From Pseudomonadota bacterium (GTDB lineage Bacteria > Desulfobacterota > Binatia > Binatales > Binataceae): a stretch of DNA of 64,000 nt. A program made the position numbers and the translations under genes. The stretch lies in contig JAJPIF010000002.1 of the NCBI GenBank assembly GCA_021324885.1, positions 186,001 through 250,000 of the forward strand, given 5' to 3'. Of this stretch, positions 39,081-47,576 are shown piece by piece (within the stretch, counting starts at the first letter, position 1; every line of letters begins with the position of its first letter). The notes beneath the pieces are model-generated. The model made no database searches, was not told where the DNA came from, and worked only from the letters and a program-made list of their open reading frames with translations.

Positions 39081-41135
39081 CTAAGGATTTGCCGCCAACC
39101 ATCCCCGAGCCGCGCAAGCCTGCGCTGCTCCATCATAGCCGCCGTAGTAGTGAATCATCTGGACGAACTGCGAGCGCGCCTGTTCCTGTGTAATACCAAG
39201 CTCACGCGCCAGCTCTCGATATGATTCGCGGCTGAGTTCGTTCAGTCCCTGCGAAGTCATGTGCGAAATCTGTTCAAGCATCGCGCTTGCGCAGAAATAC
39301 TTGAGGGCTTCGGCAGGTTTGTCCTCTTTGGCGGACTGGCGCGGCGCGGACCTTTGAAAGTCCTGCCCCCGCGGTGTTGGAACTGCGGCAGTCTCCGTCA
39401 ACGAGGCTGGACTTAGCAGCTTTTGCTGGGCATTGGTTGCCGGCCAACGCTCGGCGCGGCAGGTCCCCCGCCACATGTCAGCCTGTTCTTCGGGCGTCCA
39501 GTCGGGATTTTGCCGTATATCATTAATAACGATCCGGAAGGCATCCCGAAGCAGATTCTGTTCTTTGTCGGAGGTGCCGTCCAGAAGGGCCAGCAATTTA
39601 TGGCTCAGGTTTTTGATGTTTCTTGGGTCGCCATCCTGGCCCATCGCGAGGGTGAGCAACCGGGCTCCTTTGCCTACCCGGTCGCAGAGGGTTTTCTCGC
39701 GCAGGGATAAGGGCTTTTCGTTCCGGCTGACCGTCTCGTCGGCCGCCATTTTGGGAATACCTGGTGGCCGGGCATCCGCCCGGTACGCTGTTTCCTCTGA
39801 CACGACCGAAGCTTTTCCCGCTACACGCGCCTGCCCGTTGCGGTATTGGATGACTACGATAACGCCGAAAGCGATGCTCAGCAGCGAGGTGAACATCAAC
39901 CCCACGAGAAGCAAGCGCCGGGCACGCTCAGTCCCGGTTGGGCGTTGATAAGCCATCAGGCAATACGGACAAGCCTCGGCGTCTTGCGGAATTTCCCTGG
40001 AACAGAACCGGCACGTTGTCTGGTGAGTCAATACGACGGTTGCTTCATCGCCACTCATCGAAAGCGTCGCCGGTCCTGAACCGCTTACCACAGTGGCGGG
40101 GGAGCAATTCTGTCTTATCGTCGCGCCAACCCTGAAAGTTGATTGGTTAGCGTCCGCCACCCTGATCGCCTGGAGCCTTCGGGTGAACTCCTGGGCGCTC
40201 GGCACACGCTGATCAGGGTCAATCATCAGCGCCTGACTGATGATTTCCTCCAGTGCGCGATTGCATCCCGGCCGCAATTGTCCCAAAAGCGGAAAGCTGA
40301 AAGGGGCGTGAGCGGCAGGATCCCATCCGCTCAGCAGATTGAGCATCGTCGCACCCAGCGCGTACAGATCCGTGCGCGGCTCGGTCTTGCCTTCGTACTG
40401 CTCGGGTGGCGCGTAACCGTGCGTCCCGACCATGGTCGCGGTTTTCTGGGATTCGAATAGACGCGCGATGCCGAAATCGATCAACTTGACCGAGCCGTCG
40501 TTCGAGACGATCAGGTTGGACGGCTTCAGATCGCGGAAAATCACTGCTGGCGTGAGGCCGTGAAGATATTCGAGCGCCTCCAACACCTGCAGTGCGACGT
40601 GGATGACAAAGTTCTGGTCCAGGAATCCTTTGGGTGAGGCTTTGAGGCGGTTCTCAAGAGTCTCGCCTTCGACGTACTCCATCACCAGGAAATGGTGGTT
40701 ATGTTCGCTGAAATGATCATAGACGTGGGGAATACGCGGGTGTTTGAGCAAGGCCAGGATGCTGGCCTCACGGGCAAAAGCCTGGGCAAAGGCATCCTGT
40801 TCATGAGGATTCCAGGAATCCTCGCTCATTTCAGCCAAAGCGCAGGGTCGGTTGGAAAGGCGTAGATCCTGGGCCAGGTAAACCCGCTTCATCCCGCCGC
40901 CGCCCAGCGGCTTAATGATCCGATACCTTTGACCGATTATGCGAACGGGCCCGCCGAGTTGAGAATCGCGGCGGTTTTTAGGGACGGCGGGCGCTATTTG
41001 CGGCTGCGGTCTGAGCGAAGCTTGCTCGTTTTTCTGAGCGGCGGCGAACAGGCCGGGCCGCAGCGGCGTACCACAGTGTTCGCAGCGAAACTGGTTGGAC
41101 CGAGAAACGCGGCCACATACCGCACAGTTCCTCAT
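39081..41135 (-). CDS. Membrane Ser/Thr protein kinase with WNK-like lysine placement
   Basis: Protein of 684 residues. Residues 3-21 form a zinc ribbon (CAVC...CEHC). The kinase domain spans about 70-325: Gly-rich loop LGGGGMKRVYLAQD, catalytic FRDLKPSN (Asp202, Asn207), IDFGIAR (Asp220) and APPEQY. The usual beta-3 lysine is replaced by Ala101 (CALAEM), while Lys83 lies in the Gly loop. Eukaryotic WNK kinases use the same arrangement. A second zinc ribbon (CRFC...CPYC, 375-392), a membrane helix (about 408-430) and a periplasmic C-terminal region of unknown fold follow. HRD has Phe for His. Substrates are unknown. Confidence 0.85.
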   Translation of the reverse strand: MRNCAVCGRVSRSNQFRCEHCGTPLRPGLFAAAQKNEQASLRPQPQIAPAVPKNRRDSQLGGPVRIIGQRYRIIKPLGGGGMKRVYLAQDLRLSNRPCALAEMSEDSWNPHEQDAFAQAFAREASILALLKHPRIPHVYDHFSEHNHHFLVMEYVEGETLENRLKASPKGFLDQNFVIHVALQVLEALEYLHGLTPAVIFRDLKPSNLIVSNDGSVKLIDFGIARLFESQKTATMVGTHGYAPPEQYEGKTEPRTDLYALGATMLNLLSGWDPAAHAPFSFPLLGQLRPGCNRALEEIISQALMIDPDQRVPSAQEFTRRLQAIRVADANQSTFRVGATIRQNCSPATVVSGSGPATLSMSGDEATVVLTHQTTCRFCSREIPQDAEACPYCLMAYQRPTGTERARRLLLVGLMFTSLLSIAFGVIVVIQYRNGQARVAGKASVVSEETAYRADARPPGIPKMAADETVSRNEKPLSLREKTLCDRVGKGARLLTLAMGQDGDPRNIKNLSHKLLALLDGTSDKEQNLLRDAFRIVINDIRQNPDWTPEEQADMWRGTCRAERWPATNAQQKLLSPASLTETAAVPTPRGQDFQRSAPRQSAKEDKPAEALKYFCASAMLEQISHMTSQGLNELSRESYRELARELGITQEQARSQFVQMIHYYGGYDGAAQACAARGWLAANP

Positions 41136-41219
41136 GTTGCCAGACTCCGGAAATAAGCCCTTCCACCGCGCAAAAGCATCATCTCAAGGTGGCGCCGATC
41201 AAGGTGGCGCCGAGCGCAT

Positions 41220-41630
41220 TTATCGCACCCCGCCTGCTACCGCGATTTTCTTCCCCGCTGCCGCTTTGGACTTGGGCAACAGCAGCTCGAGCACGCCATC
41301 GTTGAGGCGGGCCTGGATTTTTTCCGAGTCGACGCCGCGGCCTATCGCGATTTCCCGGAGATAGTCCGCGGCGGCAAATTCAACGTGCAGGGGACGGCAT
41401 CCGGGGACCAGGCTCGGCACCGCCCGTGCCTCGATTCGGATGGTGTGGCCTTCCAGCGTGACCGCCACCTCTTCTTGCGTAACGCCGGACATATCCAGAA
41501 ACAGACGATATTCGGCCTCGCCTTCATACATATCCATGCTGGGCATGCGGAACAGCCGGCAGCCCGCAGGTGCGCCGATCGGCGCTCGACCATCTGCGAC
41601 CTTAGCCAACTGCGAACGTCGCGCTTTCAT
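41220..41630 (-). CDS. Small heat-shock protein (Hsp20/alpha-crystallin)
   Basis: Protein of 136 residues with one alpha-crystallin domain from about residue 33: EYRLFLDMSGVTQEEVAVTLEG, then REIAIGRGVDSEKIQARLNDGVLELLLPK, the family's C-terminal signature. It is an ATP-independent holdase chaperone. The C-terminal tail is short and lacks a clear I-x-I motif (KIAVAGG instead), which may affect oligomer assembly. Its ATG overlaps the stop of the next sHsp-like gene by four bases (ATGA), so the pair is co-translated. Confidence 0.88.
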   Translation of the reverse strand: MKARRSQLAKVADGRAPIGAPAGCRLFRMPSMDMYEGEAEYRLFLDMSGVTQEEVAVTLEGHTIRIEARAVPSLVPGCRPLHVEFAAADYLREIAIGRGVDSEKIQARLNDGVLELLLPKSKAAAGKKIAVAGGVR

Positions 41631-42640
41631 TGAACTGTAATTTTGAAGACCGGCTGGCCCTTCGGCGCGCGGATTTCGAGGATACCGTTGCGGTAGGTGG
41701 CGCTGGCGCGGGTGAATTCCACGGTTTCAGGCAATCGCAAGGTGCGCACGAACGGAGCGCTGCTCCGCTCGCGCCATCGGCAGACCGCGCCCTCCATCCG
41801 CGGCTCAGCTCGGCGATGGCCGGCGATCGTCAGTCCATGCCCGTCCGATGTTACCGCCAGCGTTTTCAGATCCAGGCCAGGCACATCCGCCAGGATGATA
41901 ATCTCGGTGCCGCTATCGAAAATGTTTACTTCAGGATACCGGGCGGACATGCTCGCAAGCTTCGTCCGGTCCTGCATATCCACGCGGGTAAGGACGACCT
42001 GTCCGGCACGCGCTCCGCTTGCGGCCTCCGACAACGCAGCGGTCAGCGGCGCGCGGCTGGTGTCGGCGGCAGGCGGCAGCGCCGCTTCAGAGTCGGGAGG
42101 AGTTGACTCCAATTCGACCCCTTTGGGGCGGCGGCCCACATGGGCGCGAGAGGTTGCGGTGGATTCCGCTGCGGGCGAGCGCTGGCTGCGGTCTGAAGTT
42201 GACCCCTTGAGCTGGCTGGCCGGCTGGAGCGATGCGATGCGGTTGCGCATCTGGGCGGCTGCTTCTCTTGAGCCGAGAACTTCCTCCAGGTCGAGCCGGG
42301 TCGTGCCGCCTTTGCGCCGCTCGCGCGGGGTGCGGCGCGCGGAAGTTTCGGAAGATGGCGCTGGACGCTGATGGTCCGGTTCCACCCCTGCGATGCGGCT
42401 GCGCATCCGGGCGGCTGCTTCGTTTGATCCAAGGACCTCGGCCAGATCCAGCCGGGTCGTGCCACCACGGCGCCGCTCGCGCGGCTCCGGCCGTGCAGGC
42501 GCTTTCTGGGAAATTTGGCTGTCGCGTTTTTGCTCGGCTGCGCCGCCGGCATCGAGCTTTATGAACGTCTGCTCGATGGCCTCGGCCACGCTGTCGGGCC
42601 GGCCTCGCTCCTCAACCCCTCCCGCCATCATTACCTCCAC
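41627..42640 (-). CDS. Hsp20-like protein with duplicated N-terminal module
   Basis: Protein of 337 residues. The C-terminal ~95 residues are an alpha-crystallin-like domain (VNIFDSGTEIIILADVPGLDLKTLAV ending in NGILEIRAPKG). The N-terminal ~240 residues are polar and probably disordered, with two copies of a 36-residue module: RERRRGGTTRLDLAEVLGS at 54 and RERRKGGTTRLDLEEVLGS at 106, each followed by an EAAAxMRxRIA helix. No family is recognised for that module. Gas-vesicle GvpH-like proteins share the idea of an sHsp with an extended N-terminus, but no gvp genes are nearby. Confidence 0.72.
   Translation of the reverse strand: MEVMMAGGVEERGRPDSVAEAIEQTFIKLDAGGAAEQKRDSQISQKAPARPEPRERRRGGTTRLDLAEVLGSNEAAARMRSRIAGVEPDHQRPAPSSETSARRTPRERRKGGTTRLDLEEVLGSREAAAQMRNRIASLQPASQLKGSTSDRSQRSPAAESTATSRAHVGRRPKGVELESTPPDSEAALPPAADTSRAPLTAALSEAASGARAGQVVLTRVDMQDRTKLASMSARYPEVNIFDSGTEIIILADVPGLDLKTLAVTSDGHGLTIAGHRRAEPRMEGAVCRWRERSSAPFVRTLRLPETVEFTRASATYRNGILEIRAPKGQPVFKITVQ
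42221..42484. repeat. Intragenic tandem duplication in the sHsp-like gene
   Basis: Two copies of a 36-codon segment (42377-42484 and 42221-42328) separated by 16 codons, encoding RERR(R/K)GGTTRLDLxEVLGSxEAAAxMRxRIA. Similarity is clear at DNA and protein level, so the duplication appears fairly recent or under purifying selection. Confidence 0.7.
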
Positions 42641-42806
42641 GCCTTGCCGCGTACAATCACCGATCCAGGCAGCGACTGCGCAACCAATGGCGCACAGATA
42701 TTACCACATACTCGCTCTGGATACAGCATAAATCGGGATGAATAGCCAGTTGGATGCAATGTCCAGAGAAATCATATTCACAACCGGCAAATGGAATTGT
42801 TTACAA

Positions 42807-42822
42807 GTGATCTGAATATCAC
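42807..42822. promoter_or_regulatory. Perfect dyad, candidate operator
   Basis: GTGAT-ctgaat-ATCAC is a 16-bp perfect dyad in the 289-base region between the divergent sHsp and PAS-sensor genes, about 108 bases before the sensor ATG. The half-site spacing differs from Crp and FNR consensus sites, so no regulator is named. Confidence 0.35.
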
Positions 42823-42929
42823 CCGGTCTTTCCTTGACGGTCCGGTTCGCTTTCCATAACAGCCTATGTTCAAAGGTCCAGCGTCACACAAGCAATGAAA
42901 AGAACGCCTTAGCCGTCAAGGAGGCAATA

Positions 42930-44372
42930 ATGAGTTCACGCGCCAGGCCGGCAGCCGCCGCTTTGCTTTGTTTAACACTGGCGATTAGCGCGATGGCGGC
43001 ATTGGGGCTGAGCTGCGCTCTGCACCTGCTGACAGCAAACCTCATCGACACGGCCGAAGGGATCGCAGCCGGGATTGACCGGCAGATTCAGATTTCCCTG
43101 CGCCAGGCCGGCAGCGGCGATGACCCGGTGAAAAGCCTGCATGATAGTGTCGAACTGCAAAGGTTGCTGACGACCTTGCTGGCTTTGCGCAGCGGCCTGG
43201 TTTATGTGCAAATGGAAACCGCCAACGGACAAGCGCTCTGGAGCGCGGAACGAGGAGCCAACTCGATTCCCCAGGAGGCGTCCTCGCTTGACGACTTGCG
43301 CCGCCGATCGCGCTCGCCCATGGCGCTGGCGCTGTTGCCGGCGCTGTGGAGCCCTCACACGTTCGAATTGCGCCGGCCTGTACTCGGCGGCGGTCGTAAT
43401 CTTGGAACCATCGATGTCGGGGTTTCGACAGCCTCCATGGTAGACGGTGTCCACGCTCAGACCTGGCTGATGATTTGGGGCGGCGGGCTGACGATTGGCC
43501 TGGCCTGGTTGGCGTTCTGCCTGCTCGCCGGCCCGTCCACAACTCGCGACGGCTTACGGCCCGGCGCGGCTGACAACCTGATTGAAGCAGGCTTACGCAA
43601 GGGTCGTCGGTTGCACGGGGCTGCTTACCCGGCGGGTCGATCACCCGAGCCTGCTGGAAGATCCGACAGCAGCGATGCAACGATCACGCAGAACATCCTG
43701 GTTGAGCTACTGGATTCAATTGGCGACGGCGCGTTGACGATTGACGGGCGCGGGATGGTAGGGTTTGCCAATTCCAAAGCGCACCTGCTTCTTGGCGCAG
43801 CCGCGGCGATGCCCGGTAAAACAATCCGGGATGCTTTGGGCAGCGAGCATCCGATGGTTCAAATACTGGAAGCGGCCGCCGCTGGTCCCGCCAGACCGCA
43901 GCACCTGCAAATCAATGCTTACGGCTCGCACAACCGTTTGGCGACCATCAACGTCTCGACCTTTCCGGCCAATCACGAGCGCGGCCTGGTGGTGCTGCTG
44001 GGCGAGCCAACCCCGATCGATGAGATGCCGGAAGGTTTCCCGAATGCAGTGCAACCAAGGGGCCCTTTTTACCATGGCGCGCTGGTCGAAATCACGGTCA
44101 GTGAAAAGGGAATACGGGGCATTGATCGCGGCAATCTGCGTGAACTGCTCGATTCTTATTTCGCCAGCCACGACGGCGAGGCTTCGGGATTGGCGTTGGT
44201 TGCGCAAGCGCAGGAACTGCATCGCGCCATCAGCGCGGAGCGGGCGGGTGCGGAGCAGATGCATAAGGATCGGGTGCTCGCGCGTATCCGGCTGCCGGTA
44301 GGTTCCGCTCAAGACATCCACACAACTGTGGAACCCTCAGACCCCGCTGCGCTCGTGGACCCAGGCACCTGA
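42930..44372 (+). CDS. Membrane sensor-like protein with PAS-like domain
   Basis: Protein of 480 residues. The ATG at 42930 follows AAGGAGG with six-base spacing. Membrane helix 1 is about residues 9-33 and helix 2 about 178-201, with a ~145-residue periplasmic domain between. The cytosolic part has a PAS-like segment (VELLDSIGDGALTIDGRGMVGFANSKAHLLLG). No histidine-kinase, GGDEF, EAL or methyl-accepting output motif was found. The C-terminal 130 residues are unrecognised. It may signal through a partner or be a degenerate receptor. It reads away from the sHsp pair. Confidence 0.6.
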   Translation: MSSRARPAAAALLCLTLAISAMAALGLSCALHLLTANLIDTAEGIAAGIDRQIQISLRQAGSGDDPVKSLHDSVELQRLLTTLLALRSGLVYVQMETANGQALWSAERGANSIPQEASSLDDLRRRSRSPMALALLPALWSPHTFELRRPVLGGGRNLGTIDVGVSTASMVDGVHAQTWLMIWGGGLTIGLAWLAFCLLAGPSTTRDGLRPGAADNLIEAGLRKGRRLHGAAYPAGRSPEPAGRSDSSDATITQNILVELLDSIGDGALTIDGRGMVGFANSKAHLLLGAAAAMPGKTIRDALGSEHPMVQILEAAAAGPARPQHLQINAYGSHNRLATINVSTFPANHERGLVVLLGEPTPIDEMPEGFPNAVQPRGPFYHGALVEITVSEKGIRGIDRGNLRELLDSYFASHDGEASGLALVAQAQELHRAISAERAGAEQMHKDRVLARIRLPVGSAQDIHTTVEPSDPAALVDPGT

Positions 44373-44581
44373 ACCCATCAACCACCCGCTTCCGCCCGAC
44401 GCCGGCGAATCCCAGATCAAGCCCGACGGCAAACCCGAAGCCTGGCGGTCGCGCCAATCAGATCGCGGTAAAGGGCGTGCCCCGGAACCCGCGGGCGCGA
44501 TTTTATCCCTGGTGGGGGAAACCGTCATCTGGCTTTAAGACGAAAAACAAGCCATTATGTATGGCGAAGAAGGAAGGCGCC

Positions 44582-44884
44582 ATGAAGCGACAAATCGCAT
44601 TCGCCTTATCAGCGGCAGCTATTTCTTTGTTCTGCATCGCGCCCGCGTTCGCCCAGGACACCACCGAGTATCTGGGAACCACGGGCCAGTCCGCGGGCCA
44701 GATGCCCCAGGTTCAGTCGCTGGGCTCGTCGATTTCCAATCAGCTCGATAGCGAGGGTCAGGCGGTCGATCAGGGAAATCCCGCTCCCTCCTATGACTCC
44801 GACGGTCAAGACCCGGGGCAGACGCTCGATAGCGAGGGTAGTTCGGATTCGTCGCAGGGATCCCTCGGGGACGACAGCAATTGA
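44582..44884 (+). CDS. Small secreted acidic Ser/Gly/Asp-rich protein
   Basis: Protein of 100 residues. The ATG at 44582 follows AAGGAAGG; an ATG at 44561 is possible. A clear signal peptide (MKRQIAFALSAAAISLFCIAPAFAQ) precedes a mature chain of about 75 residues made of Ser, Gly, Asp and Gln with repeated LDSEGQ/LDSEGS, SDGQDPGQ and SSQG-like units. There is no Cys in the mature part and no recognised family; it is probably intrinsically disordered outside the cytoplasm. Asp/Gly runs could bind calcium, which is speculation. Confidence 0.65.
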   Translation: MKRQIAFALSAAAISLFCIAPAFAQDTTEYLGTTGQSAGQMPQVQSLGSSISNQLDSEGQAVDQGNPAPSYDSDGQDPGQTLDSEGSSDSSQGSLGDDSN

Positions 44885-45065
44885 TCGGACCGAGACACCG
44901 CCTGCGCGCCCTTTGAGAGCGTCGCAAAACTGCGTCCGTCATCCGGGCTTAAACCCCTTGGAAAGTCCTCAAGGGCCGCCCGAGGATTTCACCGATCTTC
45001 ACGCCCGGGCCCAGGCGTATTTGCCCGACGCGAGCTGGATCGGTTTCGAAGTCAGCGTCGAAGCG

Positions 45066-45088
45066 GTGCCATCATCAGGGGATGGCAC
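45066..45088 (-). terminator. Possible hairpin terminator without T-tract
   Basis: Inverted repeat GTGCCATC (45066-45073)/GATGGCAC (45081-45088) with a 7-base loop, 34 bases beyond the stop of the minus-strand SMP-30 gene. No T-run follows on either strand, so termination would need Rho. Confidence 0.3.
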
Positions 45089-45121
45089 GGCGCGCGAAGC
45101 GGCTACAGGCCGCGATCAGCT

Positions 45122-45964
45122 CTACGGCAGGCCGGCGCCGGGAACTTCCACCTCGGTGATTTCCACGCGCGCGCTGCGTTTTTGGCGGCATTCATCGGGT
45201 ATTACCGTGTCTGCGCTCAGCACGAACAGGGTGCGCCGGCCTGGTCCGCCCAGCGCACAGGCAATGGGCATCTGGTCGCGCTTGATTCGCTCCGTAATTT
45301 CGCCGCCGCGTCTGACCCGCAGCAATTCGTGAGTGAACGGGGCGGCCACCCAAATCGCGCCCTCGGCGTCCAGGGCGATGCCGTCGGGGAGCGCCTCGCC
45401 CAATTCCGCAAACACGCGCCGATTGATAAGCGAGCCGTCGGCGGCGATGTCGAACTCCGTCAGGCGATGGCCGCCTGACTCGCCGATGACGATAGTCTTG
45501 CCGTCAGGCGGGATCACGCTGCCGTTGGGAAACTGCATCTGGGGCACTACGATGCGCGCCGAACCGTCGGGATTGACCAGGATCACCTCGGCGGGCTTTT
45601 CCTTCTCTCCCTGGAAGAAGTTGTAGCCGAAGTTGCCGACGTAGGCGCGCCCGGCGGCGTCGACCACCATGTCGTTGCATAGCGCCGACGCGAGCGAGCT
45701 CAGGTCCGCGTGGAGCTTTAAGCCGCCGTTTTCCAGCCGCAGCAACCGGCGATCGGTCATCGAAACGATCAGCATCCGGCCGTCCGGCAGCCATCCCAGC
45801 CCCGACGGCCACCCTGCAACCTCCGTGATCACCTCCAGCTTACCGTTCAAATCCACGGCGTTGACCGTATGGCCGTGCATGTCGGAGAAGTACAGCCGAT
45901 CCCCATGCCAGCGTGGACCTTCAAGGAAGCAGAGCCCGTCGACGAGGACTTTGAATTGCCGCAT
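45122..45964 (-). CDS. SMP-30/gluconolactonase-family protein
   Basis: Six-bladed beta-propeller of 280 residues. The ATG at 45964 follows GGAGGTT. Conserved features include FLEGPRWHGDRLYFSD (metal-binding Glu), WPSGLGWLPDGRMLIV, LCNDMVVDAAGRAYVG (Asn-Asp metal ligands) and a late PDGIALDAEGAIWVA strand. Members are metal-dependent lactonases or esterases; the substrate here is unknown. No signal peptide, so cytosolic. It is divergent from the two amidohydrolase genes; together they could degrade a cyclic or aromatic compound, but that is only positional. Confidence 0.88.
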   Translation of the reverse strand: MRQFKVLVDGLCFLEGPRWHGDRLYFSDMHGHTVNAVDLNGKLEVITEVAGWPSGLGWLPDGRMLIVSMTDRRLLRLENGGLKLHADLSSLASALCNDMVVDAAGRAYVGNFGYNFFQGEKEKPAEVILVNPDGSARIVVPQMQFPNGSVIPPDGKTIVIGESGGHRLTEFDIAADGSLINRRVFAELGEALPDGIALDAEGAIWVAAPFTHELLRVRRGGEITERIKRDQMPIACALGGPGRRTLFVLSADTVIPDECRQKRSARVEITEVEVPGAGLP

Positions 45965-46102
45965 GGTAAGCAACCTCCGGCGACCAATTGCATTTGATGC
46001 TGCGCGCGGGATTATCACATAGACCCACGATGGCGGCGCGTCAATCCAAAAAATCGCGGCCGACGCCGGGCCTGTCGCGGTGCGGGCTTTTTGGGCGCGA
46101 TC

Positions 46103-46124
46103 ATGCTATAGGAGGATGCTATAG
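46103..46124. promoter_or_regulatory. Short direct repeat upstream of amidohydrolase genes
   Basis: ATGCTATAG occurs at 46103-46111 and 46116-46124, 13 bases apart, within the 223-base divergent region between SMP-30 and amidohydrolase genes. GTAGTACTA at 46140-46148 is a nearby related palindrome. It could be promoter -10 elements or an operator; it is undetermined. Confidence 0.35.
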
Positions 46125-46187
46125 TACGAGGCCGTGGCGCGTAGTACTATTTCGCCGAACCTGTTCACACGGCCATGGAGGTGCGCA

Positions 46188-47576
46188 ATGCGCGTTCAGA
46201 AATTTGCACCAATGACCAAAAATTTTGCCACCTTTGACTGCGACGCCCACGTCACCGAACCGCCGTGGCTCTGGGACCGCGCCAAGGACAATCTCAGCCG
46301 GCGCGAGTTGCGCGCACTGGAAGACACGATGTGGTTCGACGCCGAAAGCCGCCAGCTTATCGTCAACGGCAAGGCCGGGATGGGCATCGGCTCGCAGCGC
46401 ATCGGCGGCACGCCGGGGATGGTCAACGTTCTGTCACTGGCCGGCCCCGGACTGAAGCACGACATCCAGCGCACCCTCAACGTCCGCAATGTCCATCCCA
46501 GGACCGCGCTGACCAAGGAGCAGGCCGCATATATCGACCATCGCGGCTCCTATGAGCCCAAGCCGCGCCTGCGCGACATGGATATCCAGGGTATCGACCA
46601 GGTGATGATCATCCCCACCGACACCGACACCTATCCGTGGCTGCTCAACGACGTGGGGTCCAAAGCGATTTGCAAGGCCTACAACGATTGGGCGTGGGAA
46701 TACTGCCAGGAGGATCCGCAGCGGTTGTACTTCGCCGCGCTCCTGCCGATGGGTAATCCGAAATTTGCCGCCGAGGAACTCCAACGCGTGGCGGCCAAGG
46801 GATGCCGCGTCGGGCTGATTCGTCCGATCGATGCGATGGGCAACTACCCAATCCAGCCCAAGTACGACGTGCTATGGAAGACCATGGAAGAAACCGGAGT
46901 GGTGTACGGGATGCATCCGTTTCCCGCCTTCGGTTCGCTCAAGCCGCCTGGCTACACCGAGCAGCATTCAGGTGCCGAACTGATCAATCTGAGCATGCAA
47001 AGCGCCGGCCTGCCGCACGTATTCCTGACCAACGTGCAGAACTTCCAGGCCGAAGCCGCGTTGTGGGTCACGATGGTTCTGATGTCGGGCTTTTTTGAGC
47101 GCTTCCCCAAAATCCGCGCGGCTGTGTTCGAGGCGTCATCGACCTGGCTCAGCTTTCTGCTTGACGAATGCGACAAAGCCTACCGCCTGTATCGTAACGA
47201 TCGCCAGCGTTATCCGCTCAAGCGGCTTCCCAGCGAAACGTTCATGGAGCATTGCGTGACGGGATTTGAGGGCGATGAAGCGCCGCCCTCGCGTCTGCCG
47301 GATTTTTACGGCAACATCCTCGCCTGGTCTTCCGACGTGTATCATCACGACGGCGACGACGCCTGGCGCGCGATCGAAACGATGCGCCGATGCGAATTGC
47401 CGGAGTCCTACCAGGCCAAGTTCATGGGCGATAACGCGCGCCAGCTTTATCGAATCGATCCACCCAGCAGATTCATCCGCGATCGGGTGACCGAAATCGA
47501 GCGGCCCGACTGGTGGCCCACCGAGGAAGAGGTCAAAGAGGCGCTGAAACCGGAATCCGCGATGCGTCAACAGTAG
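46188..47576 (+). CDS. Amidohydrolase family 2 protein
   Basis: Metal-dependent hydrolase of 462 residues. The ATG at 46188 has GGAGGTG just upstream; an ATG at 46212 is the alternative. The first strand reads FDCDAHVTEPP, giving D-x-D-x-H instead of the classic H-x-H. Other fold markers are LRDMDIQGIDQVMIIPT, GMHPFPAF and a late ILAWSSDVYHHDG with the catalytic Asp. The family includes decarboxylases and hydratases such as ACMSD; substrate is unknown. It is followed 101 bases later by a paralogue. Confidence 0.85.
   Translation: MRVQKFAPMTKNFATFDCDAHVTEPPWLWDRAKDNLSRRELRALEDTMWFDAESRQLIVNGKAGMGIGSQRIGGTPGMVNVLSLAGPGLKHDIQRTLNVRNVHPRTALTKEQAAYIDHRGSYEPKPRLRDMDIQGIDQVMIIPTDTDTYPWLLNDVGSKAICKAYNDWAWEYCQEDPQRLYFAALLPMGNPKFAAEELQRVAAKGCRVGLIRPIDAMGNYPIQPKYDVLWKTMEETGVVYGMHPFPAFGSLKPPGYTEQHSGAELINLSMQSAGLPHVFLTNVQNFQAEAALWVTMVLMSGFFERFPKIRAAVFEASSTWLSFLLDECDKAYRLYRNDRQRYPLKRLPSETFMEHCVTGFEGDEAPPSRLPDFYGNILAWSSDVYHHDGDDAWRAIETMRRCELPESYQAKFMGDNARQLYRIDPPSRFIRDRVTEIERPDWWPTEEEVKEALKPESAMRQQ

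Noticed and set aside
42807-42822. Crp or FNR site
   Set aside because: The half-sites GTGA and TCAC are separated by 8 bases instead of 6 for Crp, and the sequence does not match TTGAT-N4-ATCAA.
45066-45088. Strong intrinsic terminator
   Set aside because: The 8-bp stem is real but has no T-tract; kept only as a low-confidence feature.
44885-45121. Remnant gene downstream of the small secreted protein
   Set aside because: One frame reads fairly protein-like for about 50 codons (DLHARAQAYLPDASW region), but it lacks a start and a ribosome site and runs antisense into the SMP-30 gene.
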